Source of the DNA: Halobacteriales archaeon QS_8_69_26
Lineage (GTDB): Archaea > Halobacteriota > Halobacteria > Halobacteriales > SW-7-71-33
Assembly: GCA_003023195.1 (NCBI GenBank)
Contig: PXRX01000024.1
Coordinates: forward strand, 1 to 49,768
Direction: 5' to 3'
Length of the DNA stretch: 49,768 nucleotides
Positions 14,422-23,016 of the stretch are shown in pieces. A model generated the notes under the pieces. It worked only from the letters and a program-made list of their open reading frames with translations. It had not been told where the DNA came from and ran no database searches. A program made the position numbers and the translations under genes. Every line of letters begins with the position of its first letter. Position 1 is the stretch's first letter.

Positions 14422-15582
14422 TCAGAGGGCGCTCCAGGCCCGCATTGCCCGCCGCCAGGAGGTTATCCCGGCGATCCACCGGGCGGCGACGAACTTCTTG
14501 AGGAACTTCGCGGGGTAGGAGTTGAAGGTCTTCACCGGCATCCCGACGACGTCGTGTGCGATGGCCGTCTCGCCGATGGAGACCAGCGTCCCCTTGTCCT
14601 CGTACTCCCAGGACTGCAGGGGTTTACCCTCGATGGCCCGGGCGATGTTGATCCCGGCGACTTCGGCGGCCTGCCAGGCGGCCTGTGCGGTCGGCGGGGC
14701 GGGCGAGTCCCCCTGGTCTATCATCGCCGCGTCGCCGATGGCGAACACCCGGTCGTCGGAGGTCCGGAAGGTTTCGCCCGCCTGGATGCGGTTCGAGCGG
14801 TCGTCCCGGTCGACCTCGACCCGGCCGAGCGGTTCGCCCCCGGTGACCCCGCCGGTCCAGACGAACACGTCGTAGTCCATGGCGCCGGCCGCCTCGAACT
14901 GTATCTCCGTTCCGGTCGCCTCCGTGACCGGGTCGTCGGTCGAGACGTGGACGTCGGCGGCCTCCAGTTCCCGCCGGAGCGCCGACTGGACCTCGGGGTC
15001 GTTGCCCGGGAATATCTCCTCCAGGGCCTCGACGAGGTGGACCTCGACCGGCGCGTCGTGGTCGTCGCGGTACCGGGCCACCTCGCCCGCGGTCTGGATG
15101 CCCGAGAGGCCGGCACCGCCGACGACCACCCGTGCGGGATCCCCGGGCGTGGCGGCCTCGGCGGCCGCCGCGACGTCCTCGTGGATCGCCAGGGCGTCGT
15201 CCAGGGACTTCAGGGTGTGTGCGTCGTCCCGCAGGCCCGGGATCCCGTAGAACGCGGTCCGACTGCCGAGCGCCACCAGCAGGTAGTCGTAGTCGACGGT
15301 CCGGCCGTCGGCCAGGACGACCGTCCGGTCGTCGACCGCAACGTCCTCGACCCGCCCCTGGACGAACTCGGCCCGGTCCCCGGCCACCCGCTCGGTCGGG
15401 ATGGTGATCCGGTCGGCCACGTCGGGGTCCCGGACGACCCGGTGAACCTCGTGGAGCACCAGGTGGTAGTCGTGTTCCGAGATCCACACGACGTCGGTCC
15501 CGGGGTCGAGTTCGGACTTCAGGCGCTGTACCGCTCCGGTGCCTGCGTACCCGGCGCCGAGGACGACGACCGTCTCCGTCAT
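14422..15582 (-). CDS. NDH-2-like FAD pyridine-nucleotide oxidoreductase
   Basis: A 386-residue flavoprotein of the type II NADH dehydrogenase group, expected to pass electrons from NAD(P)H to quinone at the inner face of the membrane. The start METVVVLGAGYAGTG-type region (MTETVVVLGAGYAG) holds the FAD motif GAGYAG. A second dinucleotide motif, VVVGGAGLSGIQTAGE, lies near residue 152. FAIGDAAM near residue 285 is the second FAD signature, followed by PPTAQAAWQAAEVAGINI, typical of NDH-2. The C-terminal SYPAKFLKKFVAARWI would be the amphipathic membrane anchor. The ATG is chosen over an upstream one 10 codons earlier by motif position. It heads a two-gene operon with the membrane protein at 13946. 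Confidence 0.85.
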   Translation of the reverse strand: MTETVVVLGAGYAGTGAVQRLKSELDPGTDVVWISEHDYHLVLHEVHRVVRDPDVADRITIPTERVAGDRAEFVQGRVEDVAVDDRTVVLADGRTVDYDYLLVALGSRTAFYGIPGLRDDAHTLKSLDDALAIHEDVAAAAEAATPGDPARVVVGGAGLSGIQTAGEVARYRDDHDAPVEVHLVEALEEIFPGNDPEVQSALRRELEAADVHVSTDDPVTEATGTEIQFEAAGAMDYDVFVWTGGVTGGEPLGRVEVDRDDRSNRIQAGETFRTSDDRVFAIGDAAMIDQGDSPAPPTAQAAWQAAEVAGINIARAIEGKPLQSWEYEDKGTLVSIGETAIAHDVVGMPVKTFNSYPAKFLKKFVAARWIAGITSWRRAMRAWSAL

Positions 15583-15779
15583 TGGGTCCGGTTCCGGGTG
15601 GCTCGGATACAAACCTGTTGAAACCTACAACGTGGAAGATACCGTTTCCGGGCACGAACCGTGCCGCGCGCTTGGCGGGTGGAAGCGGGAGCGAGACGTG
15701 GAGAGAAGGCGACGATCGGTGGGCGGTGCCGCCGATCCCGGTCGGGCGGTGACCCGCCGCCTCGACCCTGGCCCGCCCG

Positions 15780-15910
15780 GATCGTCCGCCTCGACGGTGG
15801 TGAGTTGGATCGTCCGTCTCGACGGTGGTGAGTTGGATCGTCCGCCTTGACGGTGGTGAGTTGGATCGTCCGTCTCGACGGTGGTGAGTTGGATCGTCCG
15901 CCGCGGTTCG
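15780..15910. repeat. 28-bp minisatellite, about 4.5 copies
   Basis: Unit: gacggtggtgagttggatcg followed by tccgtctc (28 bp). Full copies start at 15793, 15821, 15849 and 15877; a half copy (gatcgtccgcctc) precedes them. Copies differ only in the last four bases (cctc, tctc, cctt, ccgc). The array ends immediately before the stop codon (15912) of the minus-strand regulator, so it would be the 3' end of that mRNA. The rest of the 330-bp gap (15583-15780) holds no gene that I can support. Confidence 0.95.
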
Positions 15911-15911
15911 G

Positions 15912-16445
15912 TCAGTGGTCCGCTTCCTCGACGGGAGCGACCATGTCGAGGATGGAGATGATGACGATGCTCTCGGTCTCGTCCTTCCCCTCGACGCTCC
16001 CCTCCACGACCAGTTTCGACAGCGGCGTCGGCCCGACGCGCAGGTCGTCGCCCTCGTGGATGTTCCGGATCGACCCCTGGACGTGAATCTCGGCGCGACA
16101 CTCCTCGGGGTGGTGGACGCTGATGAGGTCGATCCCCACGACGTTGATGTCCTCCAGCCGTCCGCCCTCGTGGGTGAGCGGGACCGAGGCCGGTTCGTCC
16201 ATGCGCTGGACCTCCAGGGCGTCGTAGGCCGCCGCCGTCGGCTTGTATCCCCCCTTGGGTCCCGGGACGCCCTCGACGAGCTGGAGGGCCTTCAGGCTCT
16301 GCATCTGGTTGCGGATCGTCCCCGGGTTGCGGTCGACCTCCTCCGCGATGGCCTCCCCCTTGATGGCGTCCTCCTGCTCGCGGTGGAGATTTACCAGCGC
16401 ACTCAGTATCGTGCGCTGGCTCGGCGTAAGCTCTATCGATGACAT
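15912..16445 (-). CDS. Winged-helix transcriptional regulator
   Basis: A 177-residue DNA-binding protein. Residues 4-65 are a winged helix: LTPSQRTILSALVNLHR, then EAIAEEVDRNPGTIRNQMQS (turn and recognition helix) and a wing with GPKGGYKPT. The C-terminal 90 residues are beta-rich (IDLISVHHPEECRAEIHVQG, LRVGPTPLSKLVVEG) and probably sense a ligand or dimerise. This arrangement matches a conserved haloarchaeal family usually labelled Rrf2-like; there is no Fe-S Cys cluster (one Cys only), so an IscR-type sensor is unlikely. A TATA/BRE element (ttaaatccc read in +, 16471-16479) is 26-30 bp before the ATG. Its target is not evident; a cupredoxin gene lies just upstream. Confidence 0.82.
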   Translation of the reverse strand: MSSIELTPSQRTILSALVNLHREQEDAIKGEAIAEEVDRNPGTIRNQMQSLKALQLVEGVPGPKGGYKPTAAAYDALEVQRMDEPASVPLTHEGGRLEDINVVGIDLISVHHPEECRAEIHVQGSIRNIHEGDDLRVGPTPLSKLVVEGSVEGKDETESIVIISILDMVAPVEEADH

Positions 16446-16516
16446 AAACCGAACTTGGTGGGTAAATTCCTTAAATCCCGCGGGGTCATCGGTCGTCCGG
16501 GATCGCCGGGGGACCG

Positions 16517-17044
16517 TCAGGGTTCGACGACGGTGAACGACCCGGTCATCCCGATCCCGCGGTGGACGCTGCAGTAGTAGGCGTAGTCCCCGGGCACCTC
16601 GAACGTGTACTCGTACTCGTACCCCTCGTCGTAGGTCTGCGTGTCCCCGGGCGTCCCGGACCAGTCGGCCTCGTCCGGTTGCTCCGACGGGATCGCGTTG
16701 TGCGCGTTCCCCTCCCACACCCAGGTGACGGTGCCACCCCGCTCCAGGCGGAACGCCTCCGGCGAGAACCGCGACCGGCCGTTGGCTCCCACGGCCACCT
16801 CGACCGACGACTGCGGGGCCTCGGTCGTCGTGGGGGCCGTCGTCGTGGTGGTCGGCGTCTCCGTGGGCGTCCCCGTCGCAGACGTCGCTTCGGTGGTGGT
16901 CGCCTCGGTGGTCGTCGTCTCGGCCGGTGCCGTCGTGGTCGTCGCCGTCGTCGTCGTGTCCGTCCCCGACCCGTCGCCCGCACAGCCAGCCAGGACGGCG
17001 ACGGCTCCGCCGACGGAGGCACGGAGGAATCTGCGACGCTCCAT
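16517..17044 (-). CDS. Halocyanin-like blue copper lipoprotein
   Basis: A Tat-exported, lipid-anchored cupredoxin that would carry electrons at the outer face of the membrane. MERRRFLRASVGG is the twin-arginine signal and VLAGCAGDG the lipobox (Cys about residue 21). A Thr/Glu/Pro linker of about 55 residues, very rich in Thr and probably O-glycosylated, leads to the cupredoxin domain. Type 1 copper ligands are present: His in WEGNAHNAIPS, and Cys, His and Met in YYCSVHRGIGMTGSF. The start is nine codons inside a longer frame, chosen because the signal begins there. It is upstream of the winged-helix regulator on the same strand, 71 bp apart. Confidence 0.9.
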   Translation of the reverse strand: MERRRFLRASVGGAVAVLAGCAGDGSGTDTTTTATTTTAPAETTTTEATTTEATSATGTPTETPTTTTTAPTTTEAPQSSVEVAVGANGRSRFSPEAFRLERGGTVTWVWEGNAHNAIPSEQPDEADWSGTPGDTQTYDEGYEYEYTFEVPGDYAYYCSVHRGIGMTGSFTVVEP

Positions 17045-17172
17045 GGGACACCCTCGGATCGGGTGACACAAATCGTTGGGGAAGTCGGATCGCTACCCCC
17101 CAGTTTCGACGGGACGGACTTGCCGGCGGGGTGAAACGACACCGACTTGAGGTTGGAAGGGGAGGGCCGGGT

Positions 17173-18087
17173 ATGGAGGGCAAACGCCTGCTGGTAACCG
17201 GCGGCGCCGGATTCATCGGGTCGAACCTCGCGAACGACCTGGCCGCCGACAACGAGGTGATCGCCGTCGACGACTGCTACCTCGGCACCCCCGAGAACCT
17301 CTCCGAGGAGGTGGAGTTCGTCGAGGCGAGCGTGCTGGACGAGGACCTGCCGACCGACGTCGACGCCGTCGTCCACCTCGCGGCGCTGTCCTCGCGGGCG
17401 ATGCTCGAGGAGCACCCCCGGCAGGGATCGCGGGTCAACGTCGAGGGGTTCGTCAACGTCGTCGAACAGGCGATGGCCGACGGCTGTGAGGCGTTCGCCT
17501 ACGCCTCCACGTCGTCCATCTACGACGACGACCTCCCCTCGACGGAGGACGAGGAGGTCGTCGCCAACACCGGCTACGAGGCCTCGATGCTCGCCCGCGA
17601 GCGCTACGGCGAGTACTACGACACCTTCTACGACGACCTCTCGGTCGCCGGACTCCGCTTCTTCTCGGTCTACCAGGGCTACGGCGGCAACGAGGGCCAC
17701 AAGGGCGAGTTCGCGAACACGGTCAGCCAGTGGGCCGAGAAGGTCGCAGAGGGCGAGTCCCCGGTGCTGTGGGGCGACGGCGAACAGACCCGCGACTTCA
17801 CCCACGTCGACGACGTGGTCCGGGCCATCGAGGCCATTCTCGACGCGCGGCTCTCGGGCGTCTACAACGTCGGCACCGGCCGGAACTTCTCGTTCAACGA
17901 ACTCGTGGCGATGCTCAACGACGCCCTGGGGACCGACGTCGACCCGGTCTACGAACCGATCCCCCTCAAGCACTACAACCACCAGCAGCGCTCGGACCCC
18001 TCGAAGCTCCGCGAGGCCACCGGCTGGGAGCCCCGGATCGACTTCGAGGACGGGATCGGACGGGTCTGCGAACCGTACCTCGACTGA
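17173..18087 (+). CDS. NAD-dependent epimerase/dehydratase-like protein lacking the catalytic Lys
   Basis: A 304-residue extended short-chain dehydrogenase resembling UDP-glucose 4-epimerase. The NAD motif GGAGFIGSN is at residues 10-18, ASTSSIYDD (Ser/Thr of the catalytic triad) near 111-119, and FTHVDDVVRAIEAI near 210. The active-site YxxxK normally follows Ser by about 20 residues; here it reads TGYEASMLARERY, so Tyr135 is kept but Lys139 is Met (codon ATG at 17587). The rest of the motif, including the following Ala-Arg-Glu, is intact. Without Lys, proton relay and NAD ribose contact should be impaired; the protein may have changed role or another residue may substitute. It stands alone; no glycan genes flank it. 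Confidence 0.8.
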   Translation: MEGKRLLVTGGAGFIGSNLANDLAADNEVIAVDDCYLGTPENLSEEVEFVEASVLDEDLPTDVDAVVHLAALSSRAMLEEHPRQGSRVNVEGFVNVVEQAMADGCEAFAYASTSSIYDDDLPSTEDEEVVANTGYEASMLARERYGEYYDTFYDDLSVAGLRFFSVYQGYGGNEGHKGEFANTVSQWAEKVAEGESPVLWGDGEQTRDFTHVDDVVRAIEAILDARLSGVYNVGTGRNFSFNELVAMLNDALGTDVDPVYEPIPLKHYNHQQRSDPSKLREATGWEPRIDFEDGIGRVCEPYLD

Positions 18088-18221
18088 CGGGCCGTTTCCG
18101 CCGACGGATCGCTCCCGATCCGACGGTCGACCTCTCACCGTTCCACCGCCTCCGGTCCTGCGGTTGCGTTTCCACACATTGATACCCGGGCGGATCCAAC
18201 CCCGATGACACCTGGTGGGGG

Positions 18222-19256
18222 ATGGAGATGGCTACGACAGACGGAACGGCGGCCGAAACCCGGGAGGCGGACGGAACGGACGACGGGGCGAAACCGGCCC
18301 TCTCGCCCGAGGAGGCAGCCCTCTACGTCGACGGTCTCTCGAAGGCATTCGGGAGCGGCGCGGACGCGGTGCGGGCGGTCGAGGACGTCTCGTTCGCCGT
18401 CGAACCCGGGACGGTCGTGGGGTTGCTGGGGCCGAACGGCGCGGGCAAGACCACGACGGTCAAGTCGATGCTGGGACTGGTCGTCCCGGACGAGGGGGAG
18501 GTGTACCTCGACGGCGTCGACGTCTCCGAGCACCCGCGGCGGGCCTACGGCCGCGTGGACGCGATGCTGGAGGGCGCCCGCAACGACTACTGGCGGCTGA
18601 CCGTCAGGGAGAACCTCCGGTACTTCTCGGGCGTCGGCGGCGAGAACCCCGACGCCGTGGCCGACCGCCACGAGGAACTGCTCGAAGTACTGGACCTGGC
18701 CGACCGCGCCGACGACGCCGTCCGGGACCTCTCCCGGGGGATGAAACAGAAGGTGTCCCTGGCGAGCGTCCTCGCCGGCGAGGTGTCGGTGGCCTTCCTC
18801 GACGAACCGACGCTGGGGCTGGACGTCGAGAGTTCCCTGACCCTCCGGCGGGAACTCGGCCGCCTGGTCGAGGACCGCGGCCTGACCGTCGTCCTCTCCA
18901 GCCACGACATGGACGTCATCGAGGACGTCTGCGACCGGGTGATCATCCTCAACGACGGGCGGGTGGTCGCCGACGACACCGTCGCGGACCTGCTCGGATC
19001 CTTCGAGACGCGGGGCTACCGGATCACCGCCCGGAACCTGGACGGTACGGCGGAGACGGCCCTGCGCTCGCGGTTCGACGTCCGGCAGTTCGACCGGTTC
19101 GACGGCCGGGTCCGGATGGAGGTAGCCGCCGACACCGAGGCGTTCTACCGGCTGACGGACGCCCTGGAGTCCCACGGCGTCGCCCTCGACCGGGTCGAGA
19201 CGCTCGAACCGGACCTGGAGGAGGCGTTCATCGAGATTACGGGGGGTGAGGCCTGA
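18222..19256 (+). CDS. ABC transporter ATP-binding protein (ABC-2 type)
   Basis: A 344-residue ATPase that powers the permease encoded next. Residues 1-40 are an acidic extension. Walker A is GPNGAGKTTT (about residues 74-83), the signature LSRGMKQKVSLAS about 168-180, Walker B VAFLDEPTLGLD about 189-200, and the switch His is in VVLSSHDMD. The C-terminal 90 residues (from about 245) form a regulatory domain typical of exporters of the CcmA/drug type. Start: ATG 18222, or a second ATG two codons later; both follow a GGTGGGGG purine run. The stop overlaps the permease start (tgatg), so translation is coupled. The substrate is unknown. Confidence 0.92.
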   Translation: MEMATTDGTAAETREADGTDDGAKPALSPEEAALYVDGLSKAFGSGADAVRAVEDVSFAVEPGTVVGLLGPNGAGKTTTVKSMLGLVVPDEGEVYLDGVDVSEHPRRAYGRVDAMLEGARNDYWRLTVRENLRYFSGVGGENPDAVADRHEELLEVLDLADRADDAVRDLSRGMKQKVSLASVLAGEVSVAFLDEPTLGLDVESSLTLRRELGRLVEDRGLTVVLSSHDMDVIEDVCDRVIILNDGRVVADDTVADLLGSFETRGYRITARNLDGTAETALRSRFDVRQFDRFDGRVRMEVAADTEAFYRLTDALESHGVALDRVETLEPDLEEAFIEITGGEA

Positions 19257-20092
19257 TGGGAACCGGGACCGGTCGTGCCCGCCAGTCTGGCGACGGGTAC
19301 CTCCCCTCGACCGACCGCCTCCGGGGGTACTGGTACCTGTTCCGGGTGGTCGTCTACCGGGAGTTCGTGCTGATGGTCCGATACCCCGTGAACACGGCGG
19401 GCAGGGTCGTGATGTTCCTGTTGCTGTTCTCGGTGGTCTTCTTCGGCGGGCGGTTGATCGCAGGGCAGGCCATCGACGACTCCCTGGAGGGACTCGTCGT
19501 CGGCTACTACCTCTGGGGGATGGCGACCGTCGCCTACAACGGCCTCGCCAACGACATCCGGAGCGAGGCCTCCTGGGGCACCCTCGAACGCCACTTCATC
19601 ACCCCTTACGGGTTCGGGACGGTGCTGGTCGCCAAGTCCGTCGCGAAACTCGTCCGGACCTTCGTCACCACCACCTTCCTGCTCGGGCTACTGATCCTCG
19701 TCACCGGCGCACGGCTCTCGTTCGACGCCGTGACGGTCGTCCTGGTCATCGTCCCGACGCTTGCCTCCGTGATGGGCGTCGGCCTCGCGATGGGCGGGTT
19801 CGCCGTGCTCTACAAGCGGGTCGGCAACTGGATCGCGCTCCTGCAGTTCGCGTTCATCGGACTCATCTCCGCGCCGGCGCTCGGCCTGGGGTGGACCCGG
19901 GCCCTCCCGCTCGCCCAGGGGAGTGCCCTCCTCCAGCGGACGATGAAGCAGGGCACTCCGTTCTGGCAGTTCGATCCGGGGGAGGTCGGGACCCTGATAG
20001 CGGTCGCCGTCGGGTGGTTCGTCGCGGGCTACCTCGCGTTCGTCGTCGCACAGCGTCGCGCCCGCCGCCTGGGCGTCCTCGGGGACTACTGA
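19256..20092 (+). CDS. ABC-2 type permease
   Basis: A 278-residue integral membrane protein, partner of the preceding ATPase (1-bp overlap of stop and start). After about 45 cytosolic residues (RVVVYREFVLMVRYPVN, the usual coupling helix), six hydrophobic segments lie at about 52-75, 82-105, 130-155, 160-180, 190-212 and 250-270. LEGLVVGYYLWGMATVAYN and EASWGTLERHFITP match the ABC-2 core. Such pairs export drugs, lipids or polysaccharides; the sequence does not show which. The gene ends 82 bp before HMG-CoA reductase. Confidence 0.88.
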   Translation: MGTGTGRARQSGDGYLPSTDRLRGYWYLFRVVVYREFVLMVRYPVNTAGRVVMFLLLFSVVFFGGRLIAGQAIDDSLEGLVVGYYLWGMATVAYNGLANDIRSEASWGTLERHFITPYGFGTVLVAKSVAKLVRTFVTTTFLLGLLILVTGARLSFDAVTVVLVIVPTLASVMGVGLAMGGFAVLYKRVGNWIALLQFAFIGLISAPALGLGWTRALPLAQGSALLQRTMKQGTPFWQFDPGEVGTLIAVAVGWFVAGYLAFVVAQRRARRLGVLGDY

Positions 20093-20174
20093 GTTCCCGG
20101 AGCCCGTCTCACCCCAGGGGCGCGACACCCCGCGGACCGAACGGACTACGTGCCCCCCGCGATTTCCCACGGGC

Positions 20175-21443
20175 ATGGACTCGCGGATCCCCGGGTTCTA
20201 CGAGCTATCGCCCGAGCAACGGCTAGCGGAGGTCGCCGAGCGACGGGGCCTCTCGGCGGAGCAACGCGAGGCACTGGCGGGCGGCGGCGACCGCGACGTC
20301 GCGGACCGCCTGAGCGAGAACGTCGTCGGCACCCTCTCGCTCCCGGTGAGCGTCGCGACCAACTTCGCCGTCGACGGCGAGGACTACCTCGTCCCGATGG
20401 CTACCGAGGAGAGCAGCGTCGTCGCGGCCGCCGCCCACGGCGCGAAACTGGCCCGCGAGACCGGCGGGTTCGCGGCCTCGGTGACGGGGCCGACGATGAT
20501 CGGTCAGGTCGCGGTGCGGGACGTGGCGGACCCCCGGGCGGCGGTCGCCCGGGTGCTCGAACGCCGCGAGGAGGTTCGGGCGACGGCCAACGACCAGGGG
20601 GTGCTCGTCTCGCACGGCGGCGGGTGCGAGGAGGTCAGCGCCCGCGTCGTCGACACGCCCCGCGGCGAGATGGTCGTCGTCCACCTCCTCGTGGACGTCC
20701 GGGACGCGATGGGGGCGAACGCGGTGAACACGATGGTCGAGGCCGTCGCGCCGGTCGTCGAGGACGCGACCGGCGGCGACGCCGTGGTCCGGATCCTCTC
20801 GAACCTCGCGGACCGGCGCCTGGCACGGGCGCGGTGCACGGTTCCACCGGAAGCGCTGGCCCGCGAGGACGGCGACCGGACGGGCGTGGAGGTCCGGGAC
20901 CGGATGGTCGACGCCTGGGCGCTGGCGGCAGGCGACCCCTACCGCGCGGCGACCCACAACAAGGGCGTTTGCAACGGGATGGACGCCCTCGCGGCGGCGA
21001 CGGGCAACGACTGGCGGGCCATCGAGGCCGGCGCTCACGCCTACGCCGCCCGCGACGGCTACGGCCCGCTCTCGACCTACGAGGTGGACGACGACGGGAA
21101 CCTGTCGTGTTCCATCGAGGTCCCCGTCCAGGTCGGCACGGTCGGGGGTGCCACCGGGGGCCACCCGACCGCCAGCGCCGCCATGGCGGTACTGAGCGTC
21201 GACTCCGCCGACGAGTTCGCCGCCGTCTTCGCGGCGGTCGGCCTCGCCGAGAACCTCGCCAGCGTGCGCGCCATCGCCGACGAAGGGATCCAGGCCGGGC
21301 ACATGAAACTCCACGCCCGGAACGTCGCCAGCGAGGCCGGCGCGCCGGAGGACCTGGTCGACGAGGTGGCGGCCCGGATGGTCGCCGAGGACGACGTCCG
21401 GGCCGGCCGCGCCCGCGAACTCGTCGCTGAACTGACCGAGTAG
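20175..21443 (+). CDS. Class II (bacterial-type) HMG-CoA reductase
   Basis: It reduces HMG-CoA to mevalonate, or the reverse; in archaea this step feeds isoprenoid lipid synthesis. The whole 422-residue chain follows the class II enzyme of Pseudomonas mevalonii, not the class I form I expect in haloarchaea: MDSRIPGFYELSPEQRL at the start, VDVRDAMGANAVNTM in the middle and THNKGVCNGMDAL. Catalytic residues by that alignment: Glu79 (ATEESS), Lys263 (HNKG), Asp279 (TGNDW) and the His pair in GHMKLHARN. Class II enzymes often use NADH and can run in the degradative direction. Composition is typical of the host, so any transfer is old. Whether a class I copy exists elsewhere decides its role. Confidence 0.93.
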   Translation: MDSRIPGFYELSPEQRLAEVAERRGLSAEQREALAGGGDRDVADRLSENVVGTLSLPVSVATNFAVDGEDYLVPMATEESSVVAAAAHGAKLARETGGFAASVTGPTMIGQVAVRDVADPRAAVARVLERREEVRATANDQGVLVSHGGGCEEVSARVVDTPRGEMVVVHLLVDVRDAMGANAVNTMVEAVAPVVEDATGGDAVVRILSNLADRRLARARCTVPPEALAREDGDRTGVEVRDRMVDAWALAAGDPYRAATHNKGVCNGMDALAAATGNDWRAIEAGAHAYAARDGYGPLSTYEVDDDGNLSCSIEVPVQVGTVGGATGGHPTASAAMAVLSVDSADEFAAVFAAVGLAENLASVRAIADEGIQAGHMKLHARNVASEAGAPEDLVDEVAARMVAEDDVRAGRARELVAELTE

Positions 21444-21518
21444 GGGCGGCGGGCCTGCCCCAGCAAGGCCGGCCGGTCACCGCCGGGGGACCGGTGCCCG
21501 GATCACGGCGAACCGGCA

Positions 21519-21530
21519 ACAGTTTTTTCG
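21519..21530 (+). terminator. T-run terminator candidate after HMG-CoA reductase
   Basis: A run of six T (acagttttttcg) about 80 bp past the stop codon, in otherwise very GC-rich DNA. Archaeal termination often occurs at such T-runs. It also sits before the 3' end of the convergent gene at 21569. Confidence 0.4.
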
Positions 21531-21568
21531 GGGGCGCGAGCGGTTCCGACACCGGCGTCGCCGGCCGG

Positions 21569-22123
21569 TCAGACCTCGACGACCCAGGCCCGGTACCCGT
21601 CCGGTCGGTCGAAGACCGTCAGGAACACCTCGTCTACGAACTCCGCCGTCCGGTTCGGGTCCGCCCGGGCGGTTATCCGGACGTTGACGCCCTCGGCCTC
21701 CTCGGGCCGGGTCAACTCGTCGATGCGGAAGGCCGGGTACTCCGACAGCAGGTCCTTCAGGCGGTCGAGTTCGGTCTCGGTGCAGTCGAGGTTGACGACC
21801 CCGTCGCCGAACTGGACCCAGGGCGGCACCGCCCCGGTGGCGTCCTCGTCCCCCTCCATCTCGACGTCGTCCCCCTCCACCTCGACGTCGTCCCCCTCCA
21901 CCTCGACGTCGTCCCCCTCCACCTCGAAGGGGGCCTCACCCGATCCGGTCGACCCGAGGCCCTCCGGTCCGGCCGAATCCGGCCCCTCCGCCGAACCGCT
22001 ACCGTCATCCGGTGGATCCGTCTCGACGGTCAGGTAGGGACTGCCACGTTCGCGGTGGGCCTGGATGGCGTCGACGAAGAGCTTCCGGCGGTCGGCGGGG
22101 GTCGCGGCGTCGAAGCGGGTCAT
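21569..22123 (-). CDS. Conserved haloarchaeal protein with EVEGDDV repeat
   Basis: A 184-residue acidic cytosolic protein that I recognise only as haloarchaeal. The N-terminal 35 residues ([20 protein letters not shown]) form helices and a strand ending [10 protein letters not shown] linker follows that is rich in Ser, Gly, Glu and Asp and contains a seven-residue repeat (EVEGDDV) in about four copies; the DNA shows the 21-bp unit (21858-21935). The C-terminal 85 residues are folded: [14 protein letters not shown], a helix ([17 protein letters not shown]), and a strand pair ending [10 protein letters not shown]. The start at the eighth codon of the longest frame is chosen because MTRFDAA begins the folded part. 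No function assigned. Confidence 0.72.
   Translation of the reverse strand: MTRFDAATPADRRKLFVDAIQAHRERGSPYLTVETDPPDDGSGSAEGPDSAGPEGLGSTGSGEAPFEVEGDDVEVEGDDVEVEGDDVEMEGDEDATGAVPPWVQFGDGVVNLDCTETELDRLKDLLSEYPAFRIDELTRPEEAEGVNVRITARADPNRTAEFVDEVFLTVFDRPDGYRAWVVEV
21858..21935 (-). repeat. 21-bp in-frame coding repeat
   Basis: Three to four near-identical 21-bp units (ctccacctcgacgtcgtccc plus c, read on +) encode EVEGDDV on the minus strand. Only one base differs, giving Met for Val. Near-identity at synonymous positions implies recent expansion or ongoing homogenisation. Confidence 0.9.
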
Positions 22124-22256
22124 GGCGAGGGCTTGGGCACCCACCGGGAAAATACCACGCCAGGGTGACCGGATCCGTCGCCCGTCCGACCAGGATCCGC
22201 TGCCCGTCCGATCCGGAATCGTTCAGGTCTTTAGGTCGGGGGGAGAACGCCGACCC

Positions 22257-22910
22257 ATGAGCGACCCCGAAATCGTCATCATGGGCGCGCCGGGCGCGGG
22301 CAAGGGCACGCAGTCCGACCATATAGCCGAGGAGTTCGACGTTGACCACGTCTCGACCGGCGACGCGTTCCGGGCGAACAAGGACATGGACATCAGCGAC
22401 CTGGGCCTGGAGTACGACACCCCTGCGGGGTTCATGGACGCCGGCGAACTCGTCCCGGACGAGGTCGTCAACGAGATTCTGCGGGCCGCCCTGGAGGACG
22501 CCGACGGGTACGTCCTCGACGGCTACCCCCGAAACCTCGCCCAGGTCGAGTACCTCGACTCCGTGGCCGACCCCGACGTCGTCCTGTACCTGGAGGTCGA
22601 CGAGGACGTCCTGACCGAGCGACTCACCGGGCGGCGGGTCTGCTCGGAGTGTGGCGCCACCTATCACGTGGACTTCGATCCCCCCGAGGAGGAGGGCGTC
22701 TGTGACGTCTGCGGCGGCGACCTCTACCAGCGCGAGGACGACCAGCCGGACACGGTGAAAGAGCGGATCCGCGTCTACCGCGACGAGACCGCGCCGGTCG
22801 TCGACCACTACGACGACACCGGCCTCCTGGTCCGGGTCGACGGCGAGGGCACCCCCGACGAGGTCTGGGCGGACCTCCGGGCCGCCATCGAGGACGCGCT
22901 GGAGGGCTGA
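22257..22910 (+). CDS. adk: Adenylate kinase
   Basis: It interconverts ATP, ADP and AMP (ATP + AMP to 2 ADP) in the cytoplasm. The P-loop GAPGAGKGT is at residues 10-18, the AMP-site STGDAFR near 34-40, and [14 protein letters not shown] near 84-97. The LID domain has a four-Cys zinc site (CSECG and CDVCGG, about residues 126-158), a long-LID, bacterial-like adk with zinc. At 217 residues it is full length. A TATA element (gtctttaggtc, 22228-22238) is about 25 bp before the ATG, so the mRNA is likely leaderless. It opens the conserved archaeal series adk, DUF106, cmk, cbf5. Confidence 0.96.
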   Translation: MSDPEIVIMGAPGAGKGTQSDHIAEEFDVDHVSTGDAFRANKDMDISDLGLEYDTPAGFMDAGELVPDEVVNEILRAALEDADGYVLDGYPRNLAQVEYLDSVADPDVVLYLEVDEDVLTERLTGRRVCSECGATYHVDFDPPEEEGVCDVCGGDLYQREDDQPDTVKERIRVYRDETAPVVDHYDDTGLLVRVDGEGTPDEVWADLRAAIEDALEG

Positions 22911-23016
22911 TCCCCCGATCGGGGTGGTGGGGGAGCGATCCCCGGTACATGACGGCTACCCGGTTGCCGGGTGCATACTAAAAGCTTCATAACGGGCCGT
23001 CGCCTAGGCCAGGGAA

